From Steinernema hermaphroditum (taxonomy: Eukaryota; Nematoda; Chromadorea; Rhabditida; Steinernematidae), in the NCBI GenBank assembly GCA_030435675.1, contig CM059625.1:3782001-3846000 (forward strand): a stretch of DNA of 64,000 nucleotides, given 5' to 3'. Below, one piece after another: positions 34,801 through 47,849 of this stretch (position 1 is the stretch's first letter; every line of letters starts with the position of its first letter). The position numbers were made by a program, and so were the translations under genes. Below the pieces are notes generated by a model that was not told the DNA's origin, made no database searches, and saw only the letters and a list, made by a program, of their open reading frames with translations.

Positions 34801-37800
34801 AGAACGGATCGAGAATAGTAGTGTGAAAAATTCCTCTTCGCCACCAAATGATCAGGATGATCGGAATCTCTCTTATATTGACCGCAATTAAACAAGCTCA
34901 GCATCAGTGAATCATGACTGTTATAGGCACAATCCAGCGTTTCGTGTGGTCGCATGCGATCCACCGGAAATTCACATAGAACACAAACAAAAGAACTTAT
35001 ATACTCCAGCGATTTCTCCATTACCTTTATGCGAAAAAGGCTAAAAATTAACACCACATTGCTTCGCTGAAATGTATTTTTATATCCGAACTAAAACACA
35101 ACAGAAAAATGGCGCCCTCAGTGAAACATTGTGAACTTACGCATGGAGAACTCTGAGAAAAATTACCGAAAAGGTTAATTGGATTGTAGAGAAGAAGTGA
35201 ACAGTTTGACGCTCGTCATGCACAAACGAATAAACAGCTGTTTGTTAATTACTTTTCGGATGTAATTATTTTCGCTCGAACTTCCAAGCATATCACAAAC
35301 AACGAGTTGAAGTAGCGGATACAAAAATAGTTATCGTTTGCATCGGATCTGCATATGCGAGGGAATTTTGCAGTCAAGGTTTTAAAAGTGGGATACTAAA
35401 ATACCTGATATAACTACAGATCGTTTTTTATGCTCACACTTCAATTGCGTTAAATTCATTGTAAGTTTGAGAACTAATAGGGGACATTGAACCCTGAAAT
35501 AAAAAGCCCCATATAAATATGTTTTGAACATGATGGGAGTGAACATGATGAGAATCTGAACATGATGAGAGTCAGGCATACTTTTTACATGAAGCTACAT
35601 CATTTAAATAAGAACGCAACACGTTCCCTTCCAGGAGGGTAGATATAACTATTTGTCCAATTTAAGCGTTTTTGCTATGGCTTTCACCAGTGAAGCAATA
35701 TAAGCCGGAGTCTTACTTGAGCTCAGCTAACTCGGGAGCCAATCCCAGCCCAATGAATAGATCTTGAACCGCCCTCTCAGGGATCGCTTTATATGACCCG
35801 GATAAGTGCGCTTGTTAGCGAGGAGCGGCGCGAAAAAAGCGCAGACAACCAGGGACAAAGGCCATTAGGCAAGGGCAAACAGTTCTCACCTGTAAAATCC
35901 ACTGACTTTTGGCTACTGTTCCGCGACTATTTACATGGCAGTTGCATCTTTTCGACATTGTACGAAAGTCATAGAACAGTGCTAAGATGTGGCTACAGAT
36001 CTTCAAAACTGGCTATGCCATACCCAGAGATATTTGTTGTGAAGTGCATGTTTTGGTGAATTGTCCAGACTGACAACATCCAATAAACATATGATAACCG
36101 CTCTTTCAAGCGAATATCACCGCAAATAATGAATAACAGGCTAATCACGAGCCGTAGACATGCATAAGGAAAATAACAGAAGCAACATAAGTTTCGTGTG
36201 ATCTTTTTGTACCAGAAGAAACAGGAATGAAACTGCTCGCTTTTGAGGTATTGCGCATAAATAGTTGAAAGTTAGCATGTGCTTGAAACATCTGCTCATA
36301 GCACGAGGTGCTGAAATTAAGCGAAAATGTTGAATGCAAGCAGTGAACAGCAACATTCCACGTATAATAATTGTTTGATCAACGGCGCTTGGCCTTGAAT
36401 GCTTGAGTCATAAACCTATACATAGGAAACGGCTAGCAATATGAACGATGCGGGCACAGCTATTAATATGAAAGTTGCCTTCACTGGGAATCGTTTTCTT
36501 AGTCAGTCAATTAGCTTGCCATTGTGGTACAGCATAACGACGTCTATGGAACGTATAAGCAGCGCGATCTGGGCATATGATTCTGATGATGTGTATAATT
36601 CCGTGATAACATGTATGTGCACTAAGTGAATTGTATTGTTTTGGCAGGATTTCCGAAATGTGCTAACTGAAAGCGAGGCTTTTTTCATTAAAGATTTAAG
36701 CTACTTGTCCTAAGAGAACATGGACAAGTTTTATAAAAATTACACAGTGCATCATCAAGGCAACATCCAAAGTTTTCTTGTTTTGAGAACAGGTCACGTC
36801 CCACGAAAGGTTGTGATCTTTATGGTTCTCACCTCACAGCAATGGTAGAACCTGGTAAGTGTAATGGCGTGCAGGGGAGGTGAATACCTCAACTGACCAG
36901 AGGCGGTATAGGTTAGCTACGTGTGGCTTTAATACTTCCTGGGAGTGTCTCCCAACTGCAGTTCGCATAGCACCCATATTCAGAAATCCCCGAAAGTAAG
37001 CCTCGGGAAGTGCAGGCTTACAATACGACCATGGAATAACAAAAGGTAATCGCTATAGCTGGGCTCTCACCGCAGTAAAAGGTCACACGTTCCAATAGCA
37101 GCTTTTAACGGTGATCGTTGTCAATGGCTATGAGATCAGTAGAACAAAGATTACAGCTTAATTTCCATGAATGCATGGCTATCAGTGGAGGACTCTCAGC
37201 GCTCAAAGAAAGCAGCGCTCAAAACTTATGTTTTTTATGGTCTCGATCATTAGAAAACAATGTCAGCATGTACTCTACGGATTAAGATTATAGGAAGCTA
37301 GGTCAGGCACAGTGGTTTGCGAACGATATGTTTCGACTGAAAGTCCAGCCTCAGGTTTAAGTCTTTATTAAGTCCCAATTTGTTGAATAATTAACTTGCT
37401 GATGCCCATTTCATTTATATGAAGTCATTCACCGACAGCTTTTATTTAATGCTTATTATATTGCAGCAAAGGAGGTGGAAAACCTCTGACCATGTTCTCA
37501 CAGAAATACTGGTGTTATTAAACCACTTCACGGGACTTAATGCTGATTCATGAGATATCTTGATCCAAATTTATAGAGCCACCTAATTCCAAATCTGTTT
37601 GAAGCTCAGGAGTTCAGAGGAAAATCACAAGTGTCGAGCGCACAGAAGGAAATGGAATTTGTGAATTACTCGCCTACGAAAAACACATGTTGTTGAAGGT
37701 ACCAACCAGAAATAAAGTTCCGTTTCGAATACTATACCTCCGTTCAAAGGATGCTCAAATTCAATTCGCCGATCCACCAACAACCGCAAGGGAGAAACGG

Positions 37801-40800
37801 GTCCAATGTAGGGCTGATCTAGTGAACCTCTCCATACTGCGGTCACAAAAACATCAACTACGTCAGTACCCATGCATTTAGCCTCTGTAGTGGTCGTAGT
37901 CATGTGGCAAACATCAATTTTCGGTGCACTTAGGAACTGTGAGTCACTGAATGAAGCCGGAATGGAGGCTTGTTGTTATCGCTTCTGTCTGCACATGTGT
38001 TGAACTAGGAATCGAATTCCAACCTGCTAACTTTGTTCACATTAATTGCTGCACACCGATAGACTCGTGTCTGCTACAAGCTATCAAGTACTCAAGGGTA
38101 ATTTGAATCTATCAAGGACAATACACATGTGTTATAGTTTGTAGAATGTCTGGATTTTATAGTGGACACGACCTTTCGAAAAACAGATGTTGTCGTGCTT
38201 GGACAGATCTGTTCATAAAACCTACACATGCGTGTACGCCACTGATCACGTTGATGCCCGTAAGGAACTGGTAAACTCACTGTTCTGTTGTAGTTCGCGC
38301 TGAAGATGCTCCATGCGAGATGAGGACGCTTATACCGGAATTTCCTGACAGCGTAAGTACTGAAGCGACTAACACATGAAAATCACGAGGCACGCAAGTG
38401 GGAATTTGGTGCAGATGTTTCAGAAACCGCTGTTTATACTGCCTACGTAACATTCCAACGGAGGAACGGCAATAAAAAGCGACATCGGTGCTGAGCACGG
38501 TGAAGCCACGCGCAAAAGTCTTATACGACGCGGACAGGACAAGCAAGATAGTTTGTTTGAAACCAGCTTCCTTGATTCTCAGAAACGCCTTCAAAAGCGC
38601 TTGGAAACGATGCTCGTTTCTTGAGAGATCTTATACTTAATGAATGCACTTAACGTTCTCAATTTCGGAGGTATTTTTGTGTTTGCGCAAGTGCGCCAGA
38701 TGAAAGACACGTGTACGAACACACTTACACTTTTGTTTGGGTAGTTCAGGGACATGGGGAAATTTTGAAAAGGCTACTACAACTCTTTCCAATTAGCCCT
38801 TTATTGTCGTGATTATAGTCTTGAATGGATTAGCTTTACCGCCGACGAACACAGGCATCACTTCGAATCGCATTACTGGTCACTCTAACAGACATGCATA
38901 GGGAGCGCTCTGATATTAACATCTCTAACAATGCCTTAATGGCCGCCCATCCTCTCTAGAATTTAGTTCTACTGGCCTGCACAGCTACTGGTTCAAATTA
39001 AGATCGTGTGGCAGAACAAATACATATCTTTTAACTATGGCGGGCCACCGCTTCCACTGAAATTTCAAAATTCTATTCAGTAGGAAGGCGAAAATTTTTT
39101 GTTTCTTGTCCACCTAGACAACGTTGACAAAGTGACTCATAACAACAGAATTGTTTTTGTCATTGTAGCAATTGTAGCATTATTTTGCAACATAAGCGCA
39201 AATCCCATTGTCCTTTGTATTTATATGATACAAATCGGTTAATTGTAGGGAAGACTTTCACACAACCACAGCATATTGACCACTTGTAGGAAAGGTCGAA
39301 GGTTAATCGGTTAGAAGATCCTCATAAAAACGCTCCGCCTGAGTGGCTCTTTTTTAGAAATTCCATTGTCTCCGCATGAGACGAAGAGCAAGCAGAATAA
39401 GACATGATAGCGGCGCTTTCAGTAATGTTTCTTGCAGGCGTGAGAAAACTAAAGGGTGTTTCCACAGGGTTGACATACTATTACAGTGTTTTCAAAATAG
39501 ATTTAGGGAAAATTTGTCGAATTTCAGTGCCCGTGGAGTTCAAGTTCGTCGACTGTGTATAACGAAAACGTGGGGAATGTCGGCTGGAAGTCAATAATTT
39601 TCAAGGTTGCATATGCGAACGACATCAGCACCGAAGATTGAAACCTATTCCTACGCTATTGACTGAGATTTTGAAAACGTTTCATTGGCATCAAGGACGT
39701 TCTGCTCGGGGAAGGTGCCGAATATATGTAAACAGAGAATGTGAATACACATCAAATCGCAACATTATGGAACCGAGTCCACCGCGTACTCACTGGGAGA
39801 GTCATTTACGAGCGTATAAGAGAACAGTACAAAACGGCGGCCGCTCTCCAAAGTACCTTGCTGACACTGGCTTGCGGACAACCGCCTGACACCGCCTTCC
39901 CGATCTCCATTTTACTACTATTGTTTATGGCATATTCCCGTAATCCCCTAATTGAGTTTGTTGCTTTGCGCCCATAACAAGAGTGCCGGTTGCACGTCAA
40001 ACAGTAGGATGCCTTGCGGTCGAATGCCTTATAGTATATCATTTTGCAAAATATCAACCGAAGGCTCTGATGATGCTAAAAGAAAAGAAAATGGCTAGGA
40101 AATGTATTGCCAGCCGATGCAGAAAGTAATGAAGGCTACATCTATTGTTGATCGAGAAACTATTTTTACAAACATGTCAGGTTTTTCGATGTTGTTATGC
40201 TGTTTACAACTTCACCACATTGTTTCACAACTCTGACAATAGTACATGGTCAATGCTTCTCATTGTGGGGCAATTGTACAGAAAAGATGTAAGTTAATGA
40301 GCGAACTGCGCAAATGTGAGCATATGCTCACTTGATATCATGCTTGCACAATGGCCCACAATGAACCAAAAAAAAACAATAGCACGAGCCCAAGTGCTAA
40401 ACCAATATAGTTGGCCATCTTGAAGAATGTGTGCTTAATCTCTGTTGTAGAGTTAGTAGTGGAATGTAGAGTTGGTCCGGATTATGAAAGGACCGAGTAG
40501 GCTAATTTGAGTGGCGGAACAGCCCACAATTCCCTTAATTGTGAGTTCACAAACTGTATGCGAACTAGTACACGGGCCTGTATTCGCTGCTTGAATTAAA
40601 GGTGTTCTTAACCAGAGGCGACCTGTCGGAACGTACCTATGTTCTCATTGGGATTAAAAACTGTGAACGTATCAGTCGATCGGAGCGTCGCCTTTATGTG
40701 TAGTGTCTCAGTTTGTGAGCGTCTCTAGAAAAACAAGTAATTGATGTCCTGATAAGTCAACTGCTACGGCAGCTTCAGCTCCACTGTTACTGCTACCGCC

Positions 40801-43755
40801 GTCTCGTTGGCTGGGATAAATTGAACGGTGGTCGTTGTTGGCTGTCGGTGATCGCACCTGGCTCTCAGAAGGGCTGGAACACTAGGGAGCTGTAATTCCA
40901 ACGTATTGGCAAAAAGCCAGTCACCACAGTTAGGATCGCCGGGTCCTACTTTGTGGATCGCCGCGTCCTACTCGTCCTACGTCCTACTTTCTTTTGATAC
41001 AAACAACATGCTGTCAGTAAAATGGAAAATGAGCGGCCAAGAGGACGACAATTGTTTGTTTGTCGGCATCGTCATTAAGGTTTTGAGTGAAACGAACTGA
41101 ACCGGCGCAGAGCCATCCCGGATCCAATCTCTGCTCGCGCTTTGAACCGCTCCTTGCTATGAGTCGCAGTTCTCCCCAAAATATGAAGCATTCCCTGAGT
41201 GAACGGTTTTAATCCGCTTCGATCGACCAGTTGTAGCCAGTTGATCCGAAGTGGGTCAATGCGAGCCGCCCTAGCACAGGCTCCGAGTGCGAAATTTCGC
41301 CGAGTCGGCTTCAGTGATTTTGCATGATCTATGGTACTTTTTGGTGTTATTTTCAATCCCTCTATCCATGTGCATATACTGTTTTCGTTACTGCTATTTC
41401 TTCCTCCTTGCGTCACATCCTTAATTATAAGTATGACGGTCTACCGCATTAATATATTGTAAATAACATGTGCAATACATTTAATAGGCGCGAAAACAAA
41501 GAGAATGCGTGCGGTCTTCAATTATGAAAAATGCGGTAGGTCCAATCGCGCGCTACGTTTATTTGCGTGCGAGCGATTACGTGAGTTCCGAGAGAATCAG
41601 TCCGGCAACGCACCGCAACTCATGTTCTCCAGGTGCAATACACAAACGGCACTGACCATTACAGAAGGCCATGAAATAATGAGATATCTCCTGTTGCTCT
41701 GCAAAACGCAACATGCCTCAGTCTGCTGAGTAAACGCGAAAAGATAGAGAAATTTGTTAAAGCGTACTGTAGTTTTTCCCTCGACATTACCGTCCTGTTT
41801 GAAGTGGCGCGTTTGTGTTCATAGATCTTCTGCTCTTCTGCCCTCATTTGACTGCGAATCTGAATTAACGACGTTCTACTGCTATATATAGTCAGCAAAC
41901 ATAGAAAACAACCATTATGGTGTTTACGATGAGTCTAAAAATGGAAAGGTAAAAAAGGATGCATCTCTGTAAATGTTGCCATCCTATAGGAACATCGTGT
42001 GACGACACACTACCCAGATTATCCAGTTTGAGATGGTAATTTTAGCGCATTATGCTATTTAGAGAGCAGCTGTCGATGTAATATGAAGATAGATGAAGAA
42101 GGATGCATTAGTAAATGTCCTTTTGAACTTCAGCAAGTATGTTAGAGTTGGGGCATTAAAAATTAATGTGTTCGGGGTGAATTGCTTAAGATCAATGATG
42201 ACTATATCTTTTTGTAAGTAACGTGTGGTTCTGTAACACGAAAGAAGCCTCGTTTCCTTCCGTGGTACCAGTGTTTAGCTCGTGGTTCGCCCATACCAAG
42301 GATGATTACTGCATGGCTTAGATCTGGTTGGACAGGCAGGCTCAAGGGCAAAAGTGGCCCCGATAGCGAGTTCAACGGCCTCTGTTCTATAGGTCGCAAA
42401 ATCATCGATCTGTTTCAGATCCAGTTTACGATTTCACGATTTCACGAATGAAAGCGCTTATGAGTATAAACTCGTATCCAGTTTACATTTGGCAATTTCC
42501 AATAATGATCCTACTTGGAGCTTCCGTCACGTTGAAATGTGATCCTGCTTGGAGCTTCGGTCATGAGTATAAACTCGCCTACAGCATTTGTACTGTCTTA
42601 CTAAACTTAGAAGTACAATCGTTTCTCTACAGAACGTGCAGTCAAAATCTAAGCTCAATCATAGCGAATTGTATCCTACTCGTCTCGTTTGAGTTTCCGA
42701 TAAGGAAAGTCACAATTTCTGTGTCACTTCGTTTTGTGTGTAAGCAGTTGTGCAGTGATAGCAAAAAGTATGCGGTAGATCTGCGCCCAGCAGTACTAAT
42801 GGGCATTATAGAGACCTTCTGGTGAGTGGACGATGTCTAATCGCATTTCTCGTTGAAAATCTACTAAAAATTAGTTCTATGACGTTAAGATTGAGTGGAA
42901 AAGGGCTATACATGTGAAGTGAAAAGTTAAAGGCCATCCTTGATGACATCTCATCTTAAACGCCCCCAATGAGGATTCCACAGAAAATTCGAGAACCTGA
43001 TGTTTCTTCTATTTATGACTAGTGTTTTTAACATATAGAAATGATGCCATACGACATTACGGAAAACGGCGGTTATCTCGCACGCGATATAAAGGACACC
43101 GACCATGTGGGCTGCGTTGTTGGAATGTTCATGACATGGCATTACCTGAACAAGCACGAAAAGAAGCGTTCTTGGTATGGTTTTGATACACATAGAGTGA
43201 TTCATTGTCCCCGGTTCATATTCACACCTTACAGGTCTATTCATGCAGGGAGCCAAAATGTAATGAAGGCAGACGACCTATTTAAGGAAAGTGAATCACG
43301 AAGATAATTGTTGACTAATTGCAGTTCCGACAATTTTCTACAGTATCCAAGTGCACGTCACATCAATTATTGTACCATGTAATTTCTTTTAGCGCGGAGA
43401 ACAGGCCGGTCCCGTACTGCTGGCGGCCTACTGTAGCTCATGCTTTCGACTTGCTATTGTTGATATTACTTCTATTATGGAGACCCCCATAAATTTGCCC
43501 TCATAAATGTTAATCAATTACCATGATTTGACGTTTTCTGAGTCGGTCTCGGCTCAATGGGTGAACGCCTACGCACAATATGGTAGCCAAGACAACCTCT
43601 CAAGCTTCCCGCGCCCTTCCGTTTGAAAATGAAACTACCGTACCTGATTTTGATCGATCGCGATTGGCCTTCTGTCGCCGACAGCGACTCTCCGTGTGGT
43701 CCACACAGTTTGGCGGGAGTGCCGCCATCATGTAGATGTTCTTCTTGGACATCAT
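25815..43755 (-). CDS. Dual-specificity-phosphatase-like pseudophosphatase with long Ser/Arg-rich N-terminus, 482 aa
   Basis: Eight exons (complement): 43755-43644, 31860-31686, 31488-31309, 27381-27186, 26990-26787, 26473-26355, 26309-26009, 25976-25815. Every junction keeps phase (1,449 nt in total), which is why I join the distant first exon. The first ~310 residues are polar, Ser/Arg/Lys-rich and probably disordered (e.g. QSRNSVSSTGSGSTVDSG, KRSESLSSPTTPARR), with many possible phosphorylation sites. The C-terminal ~170 residues have a DSP fold: DDSVFCGGMESV at the first strand, VEYIVDLTGLDEE, the P-loop region VLVHSVKGRNRAP, then FIAAYLMHNKHITRVQAV and a final helix ending LQRALMRWQTVLG. 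In active enzymes the loop is HCxxGxxR. Here Cys is Ser (codon 26120-26122) while the Arg is kept (26102-26104), so catalysis should be lost, as in STYX-type pseudophosphatases that bind phosphoproteins or compete with active DSPs. The start follows a TTCAG acceptor 12 nt upstream. Alternative first exons inside the long introns are possible. Confidence 0.8.
27382..31308 (-). other. Intron 3 (3.9 kb) of the pseudophosphatase gene
   Basis: AT-rich, with many stops in all frames. Several open frames of 60-110 codons occur (for example around 27.8-28.1 and 30.6-30.9 kb) but show no domain, codon bias or splice context. I see no nested gene. Confidence 0.55.
34009..34210 (+). repeat. Pair of ~28-nt near-identical direct repeats in intron 1
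   Basis: GTGTAGGAAGTGAAACGAAG at 34009 recurs as GTGTAGGAAGCGAAACGAAA at about 34183, each followed by CAGTT. The spacing is about 174 nt. They could be terminal parts of a small decayed element. Confidence 0.5.
40935..40990 (+). repeat. Short tandem duplication (GGATCGCCG.GTCCTACT units)
   Basis: GGATCGCCGGGTCCTACTTT is followed directly by GGATCGCCGCGTCCTACTCG and then by further GTCCTAC copies. It is a simple local tandem duplication inside the large intron. Confidence 0.6.
42418..42575 (+). repeat. Interleaved local duplications in intron 1
   Basis: GATCCTACTTGGAGCTTCCG (about 42508) recurs as GATCCTGCTTGGAGCTTCGG (about 42541). ATGAGTATAAACTCG occurs at about 42461 and again at about 42565, and ATCCAGTTTAC occurs twice upstream. 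ACGATTTC is also doubled at 42427-42445. The order suggests two rounds of short segmental duplication. Confidence 0.6.
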
Positions 43756-43775
43756 GGTGCCGGGCGACTGAATTG
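43756..43775 (-). promoter_or_regulatory. Probable trans-splice acceptor of the pseudophosphatase gene
   Basis: On the minus strand CAATTCAG is followed by 12 nt and then ATGATG in a good context (GGCACC). It supports the ATG at 43755 as the start and suggests spliced-leader addition or a 5'UTR intron. Confidence 0.4.
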
Positions 43776-46700
43776 TAACTTTCTTCGGCGCCGACTTTCA
43801 CACGAAACTAACTGAAACACCTGTCTGTAGCGCAAATGCGACAACGGAGCGCCAGACCAATTAGCACGCACAAACTCGCAACGTACAAAGCACGAAAACG
43901 GAAGCTAGGGTTCATTGGGAGCAGAGGTGTTCTTACATTTTGCAGGCACCCTCTCATGGGTTTGCCCTCACGCGTTCTCTGGGATGTCCCCCGATGACGT
44001 AACTGGGGATTTGACTCTGTAAACAGGGGATTGTTTCGGGAAAGAAGGTGTGCATTAAGGGGTGAACGGTTATTTATAGGTACGCTATATCTGTTGTGAC
44101 AAATGAGGAGAAGATATTGGCTTGAGAAGCGGCTTGAAAGCTTCGCAACATGTCCGCCTTCAAGAGGAGAATGAGGACCGATGGAGGGAGGCGTGGCTAG
44201 GTGAAACAGGTAAAGGTGGTTAGACTAGGAGACTATCTTGAAGGTTTTAGAACGTATGAAGGCAATTAAGATTCGTATATGTGAACTGGCAAGGAATGTA
44301 AAGGTAGATCAGTTGAATTTTTGTAATTACGAATATCTACTTTCCTAATGAAGTCATCGTAAAAGGAGGAGTATTTACGAGTTTACGAGTTTATTTCTCG
44401 TATCAAAGGCTTACGCCTTGCGAGACGTCATATATATGCACAAGAAACACATTATCACTCCGTAGTCGCCGGTCTTCTTCTGACTTCGGCACATTAGAGT
44501 AGAGCACGGCGATCCCATTAGTGTGCGCGGGCATCAGAGAGGCGAAGAGCTGATTCCGGAGACGGTGGAGCACAGCAAACCCATCTTCAGCTCAGGTGGC
44601 GGCGCGGACGTCGGTGTTGAGGAGCTTCTTCGGCAGCTTCCGCGGGCGGCGGAGGAGTATTTAGCAAGTGTAATGAGCTGGCCTCTCTGGATTTGACGGA
44701 AGTAAGGAAGCTATCCTACTAAGACCCGAAAACCCGACTTCCTCGAGGCTTGAAGTTGAGTCAAAGTCTTGACGCGAATAGCGTTCTGGGCTGGGGGGGG
44801 GCGTGGCGAAATGGGAAGAGGAAGAGCTGAGGGGAGCTTCGTAACGAGGTGAACATGTCGATCTACGCAGAATCGAGCTTTAGCGAAATGCTGCTGACTC
44901 GCTAAAGGCAACCTTTTTAAAAACCTTTTTACGAGAACTAAAAGAAAAGCGTTACTCACGAAAAAGACTACAAAATCTCGTGTCCCATGCTCATGTTGCG
45001 TGAGAAAGGGCCATAAGCTACTTGCAAAACCAAAACCCCGAGTGGAGCTCAACAGAGAGCTCCAGTGCTTTCTTGCGGAGTAGAGATTCACACTATCACT
45101 TTAACGGTGTCCAAGAAGGTATACAAAAATTTTCCATAGCTCCCCAGAAAATCCGCCTATCTCGGCTGACGCACTAACGGCTCACAAGCCTCTATGGCCC
45201 TTCACCAGCTTAAACAGTCGAGACAAAATCTTAGCTTAGTTTCAACGTCTTACGATCGTAGACGAATATTATGACCATAGATGCTGGGTCCAAAACCTCA
45301 TCTTTAATTGACTATAATAGAATCTATTTTAGTTCCAAATTTGCTGTTTAATTGAGGACATGTGCATTATTGTGCATACGACAATTTTCACAAAAAAATG
45401 CACTTTAGAACAATTATCTATTTGCTGAACTTCTACGAATTTGTCTTACTTGGAAAGTGGTATAAGTGTCCCTACTGTCTATTGTTCAGTTTACAGTATA
45501 ATCCTTTTAACGTTATCAGAAAGGCAAGCTTCAGTCATATATCGAAAGAGTTCCGAGACCTCAATGGTAGCTATCGAGTAGCTCTCACGTTAAAACACCG
45601 CTATTCACACTAGCTTCATACAAGCGACACATTTACAGTTATAAAAATTTTCATAATCACGAGACCGTTCAATTGGTTAAAGCGGAAAAGCGCTGGAAAT
45701 GTGAATAAACACACCAGTCGCCATCGGCAATTCACCCCGATCTACTGCTTCGCTTTCTTCGCTTCTCACCAAAGCACCTGCCTTCGAGATGCGGCAGCTG
45801 CTTCAGTTTTAATCACCCTTCATAACAATGCGGCATTAGCGGTATAGGTCTCCTGTCTTTCTTCTTGAGTTAGTCTCGACAGACTGCGGTTACTAAGACA
45901 ATGAAAACAAGATCGCGAAACAATCGAACGCTGTCCACCTGGTTAGGAAAGGTACACAATGGGTTATGAATCGAGGCAGCTTTCAAGTAGAGTTTTCGCT
46001 GCGTTTTAGTAAGCAAACACAATTCGATGGAGGAGCCATCAGAAGGAAGTACTCATGCTCATACAGTCCGCAAAAGGATCACGAATGTCAAGATCTATAT
46101 TTGCTGTGGTAGGAATCTACACTGAGTCAAAAATAGAATCTAAACGTCAAATGACGCACAGAAACAAAGGATGATAGGTGCCTTTCAGAACCGGCCATTT
46201 TTCAATAGGGAAATTAGCACTTCAAGATGGTTATTTGTTCATTGACTGGTACGTTATTCTTACATCGAAAAATGCGGTAGGCCTCGTACCTTCAAATTAA
46301 AGGGAACTCAACGTCTGACGTCAAGTACAAACGACTGTGGCGTGAGATGAGGAACCAAAAGAAGTTAGCGATGCGCATGATCTTTTGTCAGCAGTTCTAA
46401 ATTTGTCCCTGTTTTGCTTTTCGGGATGAACCGCCATCAAAGTGCTTGGACAAGTACATAGTATCGAGCAAGCATTTTCGTAAATGGCACGCTTTTTCTT
46501 TGTAGAACAAGGACATTTCATAGCTTTTACACTTTAAACCGATATGGGCAAGTTGCCAGCAGTACAGTGCATTGCATTTGCGTTATTGAACGAACGGGAA
46601 CGTCATCTTCCTTTGTCGAACACTGAAGCATTACTCTTTAAAGAAAGTGAATTCTTTCCACGGAATCCCAGTGCTGTCATATGTCGCAGATCTGGTATGA

Positions 46701-47845
46701 GTCATATGCCGCGACGTCATCCGCATCCTCCGGAGCAGAGAACTGTTCCTGATCCCAAATGCCCGCAAAAATAGCTGTTGAGCATAGTCTAACGAGGAAG
46801 CGTAAAAGCAAGATATAGGAGTTCTAATAATGAAGATGTCGTTGACGGGCTTGTCCTTATTTACTGTTTATAAACGCGGCTGCGAGCGACTTCACGCCCT
46901 CCAGGTACGAAAAGCCAACTAGTCCATAGCTCTGCAGCTCTGCGGGCAGCCAGACACCATAGCACTGCGGGCGGCAAGGTTGATGCTCATGCAAAGGTCT
47001 GGGGCCAAAAAAACTGTAATTCTGCGGGCGGCAAGATTGACTTTCATGTATATGGCTGAAGTGGGCGAAAAAACTATACAGTTTCAGGAAACTCGAACCG
47101 ACATCTCTGCTGGTTACAAAATAGGCAAAAAAAATCACTGAAAAACTGAAAAAAAACTCCAAGTATCGCCAGAGGCATAGTGGAAGTAGAGCGATACAAT
47201 CAAAACTGTCTGTGTGGCTCATTGCGAACGTTCTCCGTTTGTAAGCGGGCGGTGTCCAGTTCCCCTCGGGGTCCTTATTTTCTGTGGGTGTTTTCTCCGT
47301 ACTTACGGAAAAACACACACAGACAGACCAACGGATCCGTCGGTTCTCCGTTTATATATAGTGGATTTTGGGTGGCACTAATGAGATACATAGGAAATCC
47401 GCTTCTGCAGGTGTGGTTCAAATGTGAAAAACATGTGTCAGGCGGAAAATGAGCTTGTTTCCGTTCTTCAAATTAGTGTTTTGCAAGTAAGATTTGTGAG
47501 CCACGCTAGCTATGATCAATAAATTAGTTTTTTCGAAAAGTGCAGGGTAGTTTAACTTATTCAGCTCAGCGAGGTTCATACAGGTTATGAGCGCAGTTTT
47601 GAAAATTTAGCTTTTTTCACGTTGTTTTCTGATGCTGCTATGATTCAGAGTTCTTCGATGAATGGTCACTTCACATTTACGATGATCACAAGCCTTCATG
47701 ACACCATTTAATTCTCATTTCTCTAGTAATCCTTCGTCATTTTCGAAGGACAAAGATCGTAAAACCTCCGGATTATCTGGACAAATCCGGCAACAACATT
47801 ACTCTCATCATTTAACAAAACTTTAAAAATATCACTCAACACTAC
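43776..47845. other. Intergenic region with no supported gene
   Basis: Between the start of the pseudophosphatase gene (-) and the 3' end of the ALDH8A1-like gene (-). The strongest open frame is a 153-codon minus-strand one at 46857-47318, which largely reflects a tandem repeat and has no recognisable domain. The rest is scattered short frames. Confidence 0.4.
46925..47090 (-). repeat. Imperfect ~56-nt tandem repeat within an open frame
   Basis: CTGCGGGCGGCAAGGTTGATGCTCATG at about 46966 recurs as CTGCGGGCGGCAAGATTGACTTTCATG at about 47022, each followed by a GGGCC/GGGCG plus AAAAAACT segment; a partial third copy starts at about 46932. On the minus strand this gives repeated peptides of the type HExQxCRPQxYxFFG. 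The 153-codon frame around it (46857-47318) could be a tiny repeat-containing protein, but I find nothing else to support expression. Confidence 0.5.
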
Positions 47846-47849
47846 AACG

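Larger units (their letters stand above)
31861..43643 (-). other. Intron 1 (11.8 kb) of the pseudophosphatase gene
   Basis: This interval separates the first coding exon from the second. It is AT-rich and apparently non-coding. I looked for nested genes on both strands and found only short unsupported frames. Local duplications are visible near 34.0-34.2, 40.9 and 42.4-42.6 kb. An intron this long next to 44-nt introns in other genes is unusual and may hold enhancers or alternative promoters. Confidence 0.55.

Noticed and set aside
34716..35057. 113-codon minus-strand frame with several Cys/His residues in the large intron
   Set aside because: The cysteine and histidine spacing fits no zinc-finger type, and there are no splice sites or homologous motifs.
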